DNA from: Paenibacillus hexagrammi
GTDB taxonomy: Bacteria > Bacillota > Bacilli > Paenibacillales > NBRC-103111
Length of the DNA stretch: 64,000 nucleotides
Assembly (NCBI RefSeq): GCF_021513275.1
Contig: NZ_CP090978.1
Location: 3,534,001 to 3,598,000, forward strand
Direction: 5' to 3'
Position 1 is the first letter of the stretch. Each line of letters opens with the position of its first letter. Both the position numbers and the translations under genes were made by a program. The notes under the pieces were generated by a model. That model was given only the letters and a program-made list of their open reading frames with translations, made no database searches and had not been told where the DNA came from. Below are positions 32,185 through 44,200 of the stretch, in pieces.

Positions 32185-33897
32185 ACCAAGCGTTCACTTC
32201 CCTTGTGATGCTGCTTCCGCCAAGCTCATTCCAATCCTCTACAAATTTATCGAATTCCTCAAGGGGACTGCCCATAATGATTCTGGTAAAGACTCGGTCC
32301 TGCAGCTTATCCAAAACCGATTTGCGATCCACCATCGTAGGAGTTGGTCCGGCAATGAATTTCTCCAGCAAAAATTGGTTGTTCCGATCGTACTGATCCA
32401 GAACCGCCTGAGCCCCGTGAGGACCGTAAATCCGCTCCCAGCCCCATAACGCAAAGCCAGCTTTTGCACCCGAAGCGAAGGCATCGAGCTTTTGCTGAAT
32501 GGTCCGGGCTTCACCTTTTAATTGAGACATGTCGCCTTTCTTGCGTGCCTCTTCGATTTCTCTGAATGCTGTCAGGTTTTTCCTGGAGGGAGACGCTGTG
32601 ACTGGCGATAATTGCCATACGCTCTCAGCTTCCTCAGGTGCATAATAAGTAGAGAAATCCTCAGTTTGGCCCCAGTTCTTTTCTAGGAAAAGGTTGAACA
32701 GCTTGATAACAGCTTCCGGGTGCTGGACATCCTTTTTCACTGCAAAGAATACATTCGTGCTGAAGGGCAGCGGCACTTTGGGGACTTCACCTGATTCCGT
32801 TACAATGGGGAATGCTTGCCACTGCGCCTTCGAATCTTGATTACGATTTAATTGGAGCGGATAGATGGAGTTCCATTGCTGCCCGTATTCCAGGCCGATT
32901 TTCCCATTAGAGATTTGCTCGGCAACTTTTCCGCCGTCCTTCATACCAAATTCCGGATCAAGTTCCCCGTTCTTGTACATGGTCTGAAGGACTTCAAGCG
33001 CTTTCTTTACCTGCGGCTGCAGGCTTCCATATACAAGCTGGCCTGAACCGTTCTCCACCCAAATGTTCGGATAGGCGTCATATCCGGCCATGAAGCCTTC
33101 AAGCGCCATAGCTCCTCCCCATAAGAATTTGGTAATCCCTAGACCGTAGGTATCTTTAATCCCATTTCCATCGGGATCCTGCTCAGTAAAAGCTTTGGAG
33201 ATCGCTTGCACATCCGCTAATGTTTGAGGCGGTTTTAAACCCAGCTTCTCTAACCAATCTGTGCGGATCCAGATAAACATCGCTCGCTCCGTGGAAGATC
33301 CGACCTGTGGAATGGCCATTAATCTACCATTAATCGTTGCCGCATCGAAAGGTCCCAAACCTTCTTGACTTAAGATTTCCTTCGTGAACGGTGATGCGTA
33401 GGTTTCGTATAAAGCCGTCATATCTTCAATTTGTCCTGCATCAGCTAATTGTTTTAGCTGAGTTGCATCTACAGCGATGACATCCGGCAAGTCGCCTGAA
33501 GCTAGCATCATACTAACTTTCTGCTTATACGGGTCCGAACTGGGATCCCTTTTACAATCCATTTATATGTAATATTGATACCTAACTGATCACTGTATAA
33601 TCGCGTCCAACGGTTATCCTCAAACGATTCGCCCTTTAACACTTTGAGTACGTTATTTTCTACGACTTCACTTTCATTTCTTATAAATGCAACCTGTATA
33701 GGCGGGTCATATTTCCCCAACGGATCTTGGTTTCTTCCACTTTGAAGCCTTGACTTATTCATGCTCCCCTCTGCTGGTGAGCTCCAGAGCGCTCCGGATG
33801 AGCTGCTTTGACTCTTGCAGCCGGCTAAAACCGACGCTATCAGCCAAACGAAAAGGAACACTGTCATTGTTCTAGTCATTATCCTTTTCATATTCAA
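32162..33897 (-). CDS. Extracellular solute-binding lipoprotein, LplA-like (one frameshift)
   Basis: About 578 aa when joined. Lipoprotein signal peptide with lipobox VLAGC (Cys near residue 26). The binding domain includes YKQKVSMMLASGDLPDV, FTEQDPDGNGIKDTYGL and NGKIGLEYGQQW, typical of LplA-type proteins of Paenibacillus. The frame breaks at 33547-33549: GGG needs to be GGGG to read VKGDPSSDPYK. It is the first gene of an operon with the YesM/YesN pair and has no permease genes next to it. It may deliver sugar to permeases encoded elsewhere or act as a ligand receptor for the sensor kinase. A cre-like box lies about 110 bases upstream. Confidence 0.87.
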
Positions 33898-34007
33898 CCC
33901 CTAAGAAGGAATGTTAAAGCCTTTTGCTTGTCACATTCTATTATATTGGAAAGAACAAACATCGAACAACGTACATTTCTTTACTTAGTTACCCGATGTT
34001 GACGATA

Positions 34008-34021
34008 TGAAAGCGCTCTCT
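34008..34021 (+). promoter_or_regulatory. cre-like box upstream of the LplA-YesM-YesN operon
   Basis: TGAAAGCGCTCTCT matches 13 of 14 positions of TGWAARCGYTWNCW. This suggests CcpA-mediated catabolite repression of the sensing operon. Confidence 0.6.
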
Positions 34022-34040
34022 AATCTTGCCTCTTAATTAA

Positions 34041-34084
34041 AATAAAGCGAGCCATACCCATAACGGTATGTACTCGCCTTATTT
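34041..34084 (-). terminator. Terminator of the GH59-SLH gene
   Basis: On the minus strand GGCGAGTACATACC pairs with GGTATGGCTCGCTT around a six-base loop, followed by TATTTTAATT. It is about 20 bases after the stop. Confidence 0.8.
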
Positions 34085-34100
34085 GGCATTGCTGCCCTGC

Positions 34101-37100
34101 TTATTTCAACAGGTTGGATATTACTTGTGCGCTCTCCGCGCGGGTCATTAGCTCCTGTGGAGCAAATAGGTTATTGCTTCGTCCGTTCACTAGACCCAAT
34201 TGTTGAGCGGAAGCCACCGCATCCTGAGCCCATGCTTGAATTTGGTCTTGATCATTGAAAGAGCTTGGAGAGAATACAGCTGTCTGTTGAGCATTCACAA
34301 AATCATATGCCCGTACCGTCATCACAGCCATTTCTTCACGGGTAATCGCAGCATCCGGCGCAAATGTATCAGAAGAGCGTCCGTTCACGATTCCCGCCTT
34401 GCTTACTTTGGCAATCGCATCCGCATACCAAGCATGAGGATCAACGTCCGTAAAGACCGGACCGTTCACAGCGCTTAATCCTAGTGCGCGAGAAAGCATC
34501 GCTGCAAATTGGGCGCGTGTTACATTACCTTGAGGTTCAAAGTTGGACGAGCCGACTCCCTCGATGATATGCTTGGCTGCCATTTTCTTAATGACCTTAC
34601 TGGCCCAAGAGCTATCGCTTACATCTGCAAAGGTCTTGTTATATTCCAGCACTGCGTATTGGGAGAAATGATTCACTTGTGCGCTCATGACTCCATTTAC
34701 TAAGGTTCCGCCGATAAACTCGGGCTCTCCGTCTGCTTTCAAATAATAAACACCAAGCAGATCAGGGTTGGCACTTGGATCGACTTTAAACGTAATCGTA
34801 AGTGGCTGCTTAAACGTAGTCACCGGTACGACCGTGCCGTCTGCCGAAGTGATTTGCAAGCTGAAATCATACACTTGACTTGCTGTTTTCAACTTAACGG
34901 AACCGGCAGGATCCGAGTGCTGAATTCTCTTGTCAGCATCCTCTTTCGAAGCAGGTTTTGCAGAGAATTGAATTTGCGCTTCATCGGACTGATCATCCGC
35001 ATTCATACCTTGAATACTTTGCAGCACTTCTTTAGGGAATTCAATCGTCATATTAGGCGTCTCTAATCGAAGGCCATGATCTCCAACCAGATCGGCGATA
35101 TGGCCAGGAAGCAGAACGGTATCTTGATTCTGCGCTACCTGTACGGTAACTGAACCTTTGCCCGGCGCTTTCAATTCTTCCGCGCCAATGACCTTCGTCG
35201 TCTCAGGCACCGAAGGCACCGAAGGCGAAGAAGAGCCTGAAGACGAGTGTGAAGAATGATGATCGTCTACCCCATTAACGGTAACGCTTCTCGTTACTTC
35301 AACAGCCGAATTGCCTGCCGCATCACTTACGTTGTAATGATACGTATACGTTCCTGCTTCCCCCGTATTGATCGACGGCACAACGTTACCATTGTGCATG
35401 ATCGTGGTGACAATACGGCTGGTGATATTGCCGTCAAGGTCATCCGTTGCTGTTGCTCCTGCATCGGTGTAGCTTGCACCCGCTGACAAGGTGACCGAAG
35501 CGTCTCCTAGCAGTGTGATAACCGGCTTCACCGTATCGACGATGGGTTCGTCATCCTGCATAATGTTGATCGTTCTTGTTACTTCAAGAGCAGCATTGCC
35601 TGCCGCATCGCTGACATTATAATGGTACAAATACGTTGCTGCTGTTACAGTGCTGATGTTAGGCACTAGGATACCATTATAGGTGATAGTCGTTACGGTT
35701 TGACTCGTAATATCTCCATCCCGATCATCCATTGCCGAGACACCAGCATCGGTATACACGGCGCCAATGCTCAAGTTGACGATCGGTTCACCAAGTAGGG
35801 TAATCGTAGGTTTGGTTGTATCCGCTACAACATCCTGTGTAAGACCGTCCACGGCAGAGTTTAAAGCTTGCAGAGCAACATCGACGTCATCCTGCGTCGC
35901 GTTCGTATCCTCTAGGACACGATTCGCTTCTGTAAGAGCATCTTGAAAGCTGCTCCAGCTTAGTTCCGTATATTGATCATTTACTTTGTTCTTCTGTTCG
36001 TCGTAAACCGCCTGAAGCACTGTTTTATCCGCAGGAGGCACGCTCGGTACCGGTGCAATTCCCACAAAGGACATTAATGGTGATTGAGCAGCCTGAGCAG
36101 CCACCAGTTTAATCGTCATTTTACCTGCTTCCGCCATCGTAAAGTTATACGTTTTGGATACATCTACCGTACTGCTATTCAGTGTTATGGTATCTACGAG
36201 TTCTTCGTTGTTGTCATGTACCAAGTACACTTCTTCTGTACGTGTCACATTTGACCACCAATTGTAAGTGCCGAGCGTAATTTGATTGTCACCGGCGGGA
36301 ACATTATCAAATGTATAGAAAACAGAAGCGCCAATCTGATTAGCCGTGTAGATCCCTGTTGTGCTTTGCTTGCTGTAAGGCCCTGCTACAATCCCTTTGT
36401 AGCTGACACTGTATGCGCCGCTTGAATTTTGGCCTCCATGGCCCCAACCATTCGTTGAATCATAAATTTGATCGGGAGCGTTGTTGAGCAGCGGTTTGCT
36501 ATTCGCTGCGGCAAAGGCTGCTACTGCGCCATATGCAGGCGAATCATAGCCTAATGTGTTGGAGGATGAATGTCCGGAAGTCAGCCCTGTTTGCGTTGCA
36601 TTGAGATCAACAAAATAGAGAATATTCTCAGGTACCACCTCTACGTAACATACCGTTTGCAGATTGCCATAGGTGCCTGTGACCGCTACGGTCTCATAGG
36701 CATTATGAAAGCTGATTCCATCCAGATTCCATTTGACAGTAACCATCTTCTTGGTGCCGTCCAAGTTGCTCGCTTCTACCTGCTGAGGAAGATTCGGGAG
36801 CTTACCGACAGAGGTAGCCACATACAGGGGCGATGCAATGGACTGAATGTCTCCCATCACCATCTGATTCTGAATATAAGTGAGACGACCAATCAGCTGT
36901 TCGGCTCCTTCTTGATCCAAACGGTATGTTGAGGGATCTGTCAATGCTTCTTGTGCCGTACTGCGCAGACTTTCAAAAAGCTGCCAATCGCTATCCTTAA
37001 ACTCGTCTTGACGGCTCACCTCTTGAGCTGCTGTTACCGCTGTTTGCAGATCGGACGTATCAGCTGATCCTTTTACTTCACCAGAAACAACTCCTACAGC

Positions 37101-40100
37101 ATCAACATTCAATGTTCCGCTGAGCACCTTCACACTCACGGTATGCTCGCCATAGGCAAGTCCGCGAAGCGTGAATGTCTGGTAGAATTCCTTCGAGGCC
37201 GCCGTTGCAGCTGATGTCGTGACGACTTGCCCGTCCACCGTTACCTCCAGCTTCGCCGAGCCGTCGTTTGCACCGAGAATATCGAAGCCGGTGCCTGTAA
37301 ACGTATAGGACAACGCCGCATCCGCACCTTGACTTGTAGAAATGGAACGTTGGTACACGTACATGCCCTGACCATCTTGATGATTCCATGCTCCCGTATA
37401 AACGAGCTTGGCGTTCGGAGTCGGAGCCAAATCGTACATTTCCATATTATCCAATAGCTCAGAATAGTACGGTGCGTATCCATCAACCGTTTCAACCTTC
37501 AAATTATCGAATTGAACGTTATAATATCCGCTAGCTAAATCCACGCGACCGGACAGTTTAGGGGCTGAATCGGTATATGTGGCAATCATCGTACCATCCA
37601 AATAGGCTGTTACAACATTGCCGGCCACTTGAATGGCAATATTATGCCATGCGTCATAGCTCACGTTAAATCCATTAATCTGCACGCCGCCAGCGCCACT
37701 TACGACATTGCCGCTGGAAACCGCACTGTTATTGACCAACAGCTGCCATCCGCCGTCAAACCAATACTTGAAAACATAAGGCGTGCCGGAAATATCTTGC
37801 GAGCTGCCGCCGCCTTGCTCCCGGGCACCGATAGCAGCATAATTACTGCCGCTCTGCGTGCTGTTATTTTCAAAAGAAACATCCACGCTTGCCTTATAGT
37901 TCAACCAACGGTTGTCCCCGATGCCCGTGACCGGATTACCTCCGTTCCATGTGCCGCCGAGTCCCATTATGGCCTGATCTAGCTGTTGGCGAAGTACATA
38001 GTTGCTCGAGCCGTCCGGAAGATACGCCTCGAACGCGCCGTTGCGATCAGACGTATAGCGAGGAATGACGCTCTTGGACCCTCCCCGGGAATCGACATAA
38101 CTTTCACTGCCGGAGATTTGACCATCAGATCCAATGACCGGAACCGTCTTACTCGTATAATCAAAATCATCAGCATAGAGGAAATGGTCATCTATATTCT
38201 GTATGGCACCTGTTGCATCAGTATCAAGTACGGTTCTTTGACCCTCTACAGGCAGAGGTGTGTGAAAATCCGGCTTATCATGACTTTGCAGCGTACTAAC
38301 CGTCATAATGGAATAAGGTTTGACATGAACAGTATACACACCGCCGCCATCAGCATTTACATTTCCTACATATTTCATGTAGTTGCTGTTAAAGGCAGCT
38401 CCGCTGTCCGCAGCGCGGGTTTCCATACTTCCATCGATGGATTGCCGGTGTAACTCATATTAAAAGCTTGAATCTTATAAATTCTTTCATATTCACTGTC
38501 ATTAACAATCACTGTTGAGAAGTTGCTCTTGTCAGGAGCTGCAAGCGTCATATAGTTAGGAAGGCCGTTGCGTCCGTTGACAGGATTCGTTCCCGTCGCT
38601 CCCGCAGCGCTAGCCTCCGGAACTGCTCGCCAGATTCCCGCCGTATTGCTGTCGTTCTCCCAGCCTGCATGGGCAAACAAACTGAAGTGCTGCAAGATGT
38701 CCAGCCCCGCATCGTAGTGCATCCAGCCTGACCATGGATCGCGCGCGCTAACCAGCTCTTTAAACGAATATTGACCGCCTTCGTAGAACGAACCGATCGC
38801 CGGTTGATACACGAAATGAGTCCGGCGGGAATTGACAAATCCTTTGATAATCGTGTTGCCCATTTCAAGCGGACTGCCTACGCCACCAATGCCGGTGCCT
38901 GCTGTTGAAGGATCCTTTGTATTGTTGTTAGGACGATAGGATGAGTTGCTGAAAGTAGCCTGCGCTTCACTGTTCCACACTTCTTTATCATATTGATCGG
39001 CCAACTTTTTAAAATTGCCCGAACCATCATCATCCGTGCTGTAGTGGAAGCCGGCGACGGACACCGCATTCATCAAGTCTGCATCGCTGATCATGCTGCC
39101 GCCAAAGGTACCTGTACCCACCTCATCGGAAATCACAACCTTAATACGGTTGTACAGCTCTTTTTCCGTTTCGGATTCAAAACCGGTGCTGTCCGTTTGA
39201 ACCAGGTTGGCGTACTGCTTAGCCCAGGCTAAATCCGGCGAATGCTCGTTTATACCGGGATTCACATAATCGACCATATACCCATAGGTTCGATAAGCAG
39301 CCAAAATCGTATTTTTGTACCAGGTATAGATCTTGTCGTTGTTGTCGGCCCATGCTGGAGCGCTCCATCGTAGGAAGCTGACTTTGAGATTAGGATTCAA
39401 CTTTTTGGCATCAGCTGCCAGCTGAAATCCCGGATGACGCTGTACATTCGCCGCTTCATCCGCCGTACGCATCGTAGCCGGATCCGGGCCCGTAGAGTTA
39501 TTCCGGTCGTTGCCCATCTCGATTTTCACATGCGTCATGATCGGATGCTCGCCGCCAAATAATACGCGCAGCATCTCAGCATAAGCTTCAGGCTGCTCCG
39601 ATTTGTAATCCATCAGCAGCGCACTGCTGCTGTTCCCGCTCAGCACGCCAAAGCCCTTGAAGGTAAGACCGTTGACATTGTCAGCCTTAATATCGTTACC
39701 ATCCAGTGCAACCTTGACGGTAGAGGCAGCAGCCTGCTGCGCGTCACTGATCAACTGTTTGATTCCGCCCTTGGCAATGGAGAACCAGCTTAAGATCGGT
39801 TTCTCATCGGATACATAGGCATAAGTCAATGTCATTGGCTTACTCGTGTCTATGTCTTCGGGAATGGTAAATTCACCGGAAATGGATTTGATTTGGTTCG
39901 TATTGAACGGGTCAAACGATATGGTTTGTGTATCACCATTGGTATCCAAATACTCTAGCTTAGGTCCAATTTTACGCGAGCGACTGCCATACCAGTCATT
40001 GAATCCGCTGCTAAGCGTATACGTTCCCGCTTCAAGCGCTTTCAATTTGTACACGATATCGTTCGTGGCGCTTCGTAGTCCGACAACCCAAATGGACGTG

Positions 40101-40652
40101 TCAGTCGCGGGATTCGTCAAACCTCCGCTTTGAGAATTTTTCACCTTTTGCGTTGAATCGTCAAAACCCCCAATCTGTTGAACCGCTGACATATCTCTGA
40201 TCCGGAGCTTCATTCAGCAGCGTGCTGTCGCTGAGTTCTTTGACAGCTTCAAATACCGGCGATGACGTCGCAGGCATGCCTAATGAGTCTCCGCCTCTGC
40301 CGCTGTCTACAAAATAAACCAATGGATTGGCCGACGGCGGCACGATTTCTACATTGGCGCTCACCGAGGTGCCACCGGCCATTCCTGTAACGGTAGCCGT
40401 ATCATAAGGCACGGCGAATGTATCGTCTCCGATATTCCAGGTCACGGGCGTACTCAGTCCGTCCACTTCGACTTCTGCAGGCAGTGTGGTCTCTGCAGCG
40501 GTTGTCGCTCCCATGTAGGCGGCTGCATAAACAGTCTCGACTGTAGCTGCGGATGCAGTTGGCAAACCGAAAGCGGGTAAGAATCCAAACGACAAGATAG
40601 CCGTCATCGCGATGGAGACGAACTTCTTACTGACGATATGTGTTTTGCTCAT
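34101..40652 (-). CDS. Giant secreted GH59-like galactosidase anchored by three SLH domains (two frameshifts)
   Basis: About 2180 aa when joined; ATG at 40652 with AAGGAGGATCGG upstream. Signal peptide 1-35; Big_4-like plus a YFVD module about 40-290; GH59-like barrel about 300-640; GH59 sandwich and lectin domain to about 1060; a galactose-binding-like domain; FIVAR; second Big_4-like plus YFVD module about 1285-1545; FIVAR; two DUF5011-type Ig domains; Ser-rich linker; three SLH domains in the last 180 residues. GH59 evidence: FKGFGVLSG, HVKIEMGNDRN, putative acid/base Glu in VNPGINEHSP (about 468), putative nucleophile Glu in EVWNSEAQATFSN (about 561), and LRQQLDQ before the lectin domain as in galactocerebrosidase. 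Breaks: 40167-40171 (one G too many) and about 38423 (one G too few). No cohesin or dockerin. Confidence 0.82.
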
Positions 40653-40858
40653 GTACCGATCCTCCTTCAATTCATAATCAACTATACTGATGAGATTACT
40701 CAACTTTAGAGTTAAGCAACCACGTACGAATTGACGAGTTGCTACAGCAATTCGCACTTACAGAAGGGGACATCAGCGGATCCCACATTCCGAAATCATT
40801 TCTTTTTACCTGAACAGCTTCACCCCTTTGCTCCTTCATGTTGACCCCAGCTCCATAA

Positions 40859-40885
40859 GTAAAGCGGTTACAAATATTGTATCAA
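40859..40885 (-). promoter_or_regulatory. cre-like box and GTATCAA half-site upstream of GH59-SLH gene
   Basis: GTAAAGCGGTTACA at 40859-40872 is a weak cre match. It recurs as AAAGCGGTTACA upstream of the GH59 paralogue. GTATCAA at 40879-40885 is the right arm of the GATAC repeat; the left arm is poor. Confidence 0.45.
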
Positions 40886-41028
40886 GGTGTACATCGCCGT
40901 ACATACAACTTTATTTACTTATCATACGTCGATTTTTACTACTTTTGACTTAGAAAAAGTAAAATAATGTCGATTTACGCCTATAAATTCAAGTGATTCC
41001 TGATTTTGAGTCTTAGCAACAGCCTAAA

Positions 41029-41267
41029 AAGATGAAAAAGCCGACTATTTGCCGGCTTCAGACTGTTGATAAACTGGAATGTAGAACTCAGTAGTTTTCG
41101 GAGAAGCGTAACGGTCGCCTTTGACAGTTTTGTTAACACCCTATAAGGCTTTTATTTCAATGAAATAACAAAATGTCAACAGCGATCGGAGAAAAGCTAC
41201 TGAAGTTCGTAATGGAAATTAGTTTATCACCAAACTGAAGCCGGCTATTTGCCGGCTTCCTCATCTT
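41029..41267. repeat. 239-base foldback element (MITE-like or complex terminator)
   Basis: The two halves form a long imperfect inverted repeat. The ends read AAGATGA and TCATCTT. Both ends carry an AAGCCGGCAAATAGCCGGCTT-type hairpin (about 41038-41059 and 41238-41259), and GATAAACT, CAGTAG, TTTTC and TTTGACAGTTTTGTTA recur inverted further in. No clear target-site duplication is seen. It starts ten bases after the GH51/GH43 gene stop and can serve as its terminator; the left hairpin is followed by TTTTTCATCTTTTT on the minus strand. No gene lies in 40653-41276. Confidence 0.65.
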
Positions 41268-41276
41268 AAGAATCAA

Positions 41277-44200
41277 TTATTCAAATCCAAGAATCATGCG
41301 TGCCAGTTTCGCAAGGTCGCTGATATCCACCACGCCGTCATTCGTTACGTCTGCGGCTTTGGCAAGCTGCCAATCCTCATCTGCGGATGTTGCGCCGTAA
41401 TATTTGGCTACAAGGGCCAAATCACCAATGCTGACCGTACCGTTGTCGTTCACATCGCCGGAGGTGCGGGTAATCTTGGCATTCATGAAGGCATGCAAGG
41501 CCGTATTCAAGTCAGCTTTCGCTTGATCAACTTCTGCTTGGCTTGCTGCTAGGTTGCCTGCAGCTGCTCGAGCAGTGTCGATAGCTGCCTGCAGCGCAGC
41601 TTTGGAACCAGCAGGGTATTGACCTGCGGAGGAGCCTTCAACAGCCGAATCATGCTTGCTTTGAGCATCGCTAATCAGCGCATTCAAGGCAGTCTTATTG
41701 ATATAAATAATCTGTGTAGTCCGTGACATTCCTTGTAGCTGCGTTTCCTTCCCGAAGCCATCGGACACAATGGCTTGAGTGATGGAAAGTGCAGCATCCG
41801 TTGAGGCGCTGAGCGATTTCGCTGTAAAGTGCAGCTTCAACACATCTCCGCTTTCCTTCACCGCGCCGTCACTTCCTAAACTAGCTGTAATCAATCGCAT
41901 ACCGCCTGTTTGAGCTGCTGTCTCGCTTACAACTTCAACCCCAGGCTGTAAGCTTTCCGAGGAAACATACTGTACTTTCTCAGGATTGTACGCGATTGTA
42001 AAGTCTTGTGCGTAAATATCGTCTTGGACGTTTACCAAGCCGTAAACCACATCGAAATCCTGGCCTGCATACACACTATCCGGCACTGACAGGGAAGCCT
42101 CAAGCTGCTTCTCCACCTGCTGTAAGCCGCTGATCGCCGCTTGCAGATTTGCAGCAGCAGCGTCCACATCCGCTTGTGTCGCTTGCTCATTGCTGCTCAC
42201 CGTCTGTGCTGCATTCAGCGCTTCTTGCAAGGCGGCCCAGGTCGCTTCCGTGTAATCAGTCGAGGTCAATCCTTGAACCTCCGTGATTAAGGCCTCTAAA
42301 CCTGACCGATCAACCGAATTCGATGGAGTCACTTGAATCGTTGCTGTTACTCCCGCGCCCGGCAGGTAACCGTCCTTAGGTGGAATACCGAAGTAAGGGG
42401 TGCCGTCCCCATGCCAGTAAATGACCGCTACACGTGCATATCGGGTAGCATCATATAAAGGACTATAGCCTGATACGCCGGAATAGCCTTCATTCGGACG
42501 TGCGTGATATGACAAGATGGCTGTCTGACCGTCTTCAGCCTCGGTAAAGGTTGCGTGACCAGGACCGAACTGCTGATTGTCCTTGGATGTGATCATTAAC
42601 GGATAAGGCGTTTTCTTCCAAGCAGCCGGATCCAGTAGATTCGTATACGGAGAATCTTCAGCGGTTAGCAATCCGATGGCGTAAGTAGAATCCGTAGATC
42701 CCGCCGCATAGCCCATGAAGATTTTACCGTTCTTCTTCATAACGGTCGGACCCTCCAGGACTCTGTCCCTTCTTCGCTCCCAAGTATATTCCGGGAAAGC
42801 AATGGTTGCTTGTTCGCTGCCCAGGGTTGTGCGGTTGGTCATTTTGGCAATGTTAATCAAAGAGTTGCTGCCCGGCTTATGCGCCCAAGCCATATACCAT
42901 TCATTGTTATGCTCAAACACGGTCGCATCCAGGTCGAAAGCCTCTCCGTTAATTGTGACCTTGGTGATATCGGACCAGTTGCCTGTCATCGGATCCTGAG
43001 AGTCACACTCGATTTCATACACACGGAGGTCAAAGTTGGAAGTTACTTTACCGCCGGCAAAGTAAATCACCCATTTTCCTTCGGCTTCACCTGGGAACTT
43101 CATGTAATGAATTTCGGGAGCCCAAATGTGGTAGGATGCATCGCCAGATGCTTTCCTCCAGAAGACGGTCTTCTCTTCCGCCGTTGCAAGGCCCTCGATC
43201 GTGGAGGCTCTTCTAATCGCAACTCGGTCGTATTGATCATCTTTGGAACCGTTATGATCGTAATCCATATAGGAAGAAGTGTAGTAGTAATAACCGTCCG
43301 GTCCTTTGAAAATATCCGGGTCAGCCCCGTTTTTATTCAAAGGATTCATGTAGTTTGGAGCGCCCTCGACCAGACCTGCAGCCGTAAAGGTTCCTTCCTT
43401 GGCATAGCTTGCGGGATCGATCGAATCCCAGTTCAATACTTTTTCTACCATTGATCCGTCACTGTACTTAACATGAACTGTTTCAGGCAGAGCAGGAGCC
43501 TTGCCCGCTTCCGTAGTAACTTGCAAGCCATCTTGATCTGTCCCAACAGGAATCGTAGGTGTGCCGAGGTGCGAAACCACATCATCCAGGACCGGCTGTC
43601 CTACACCAATTACGCTTCCAATCAGCGCGCCGGCTGGAGCATTGCTGATATTTACGTCATTCGGCATCAAAGCCGGGTAGTCTGTTCCGGTATATGGAGC
43701 AGCAGCCGATGGTGTAGTAAAGCTGCTATCGATGGTATTGTAGTATTTATTGCCGGAAGTATCGCTCCATATGATGACATAGCTGTTAGCAGCTACATCA
43801 TATTTAGCCTGCGGCTTTTGGGCGTAAACATTTCCGCTGCTAACCGTGATCAGATTTTGATGATCCCAGTTTACCAAATCCGTGGAATCCCAGTAGTTGA
43901 TCGTGGTATCAGCTATAGCACCGTTGTATCTGACGGTTGTTGCCAGCAATACATAGGTTCCATCAGCCTTGCGGAACACATAAGGATCGCGGAACTGCTT
44001 CGCCGCAGCGCTATTGTAAGCCGTTGAGCTGGTGCTTGTGCTGGCAACGCGGTAAAACAGAACACCTTTATTATCATTAAGCGGAGTCCAGCTTTGACCG
44101 TCCGTGCTGTAAGCAAGATGCAGGCTGTCATCGTAGAAGCTCATGTAGCCGTCATTGGAGCCGGTCGATCCTAGCTGACTGCTGTAAGACATGATGTAAG

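Noticed and set aside
34101-40652. The SLH protein as the cell-surface scaffoldin of the complex
   Set aside because: No cohesin-like sequence is present in it; it has FIVAR, DUF5011-type Ig and SLH domains only.
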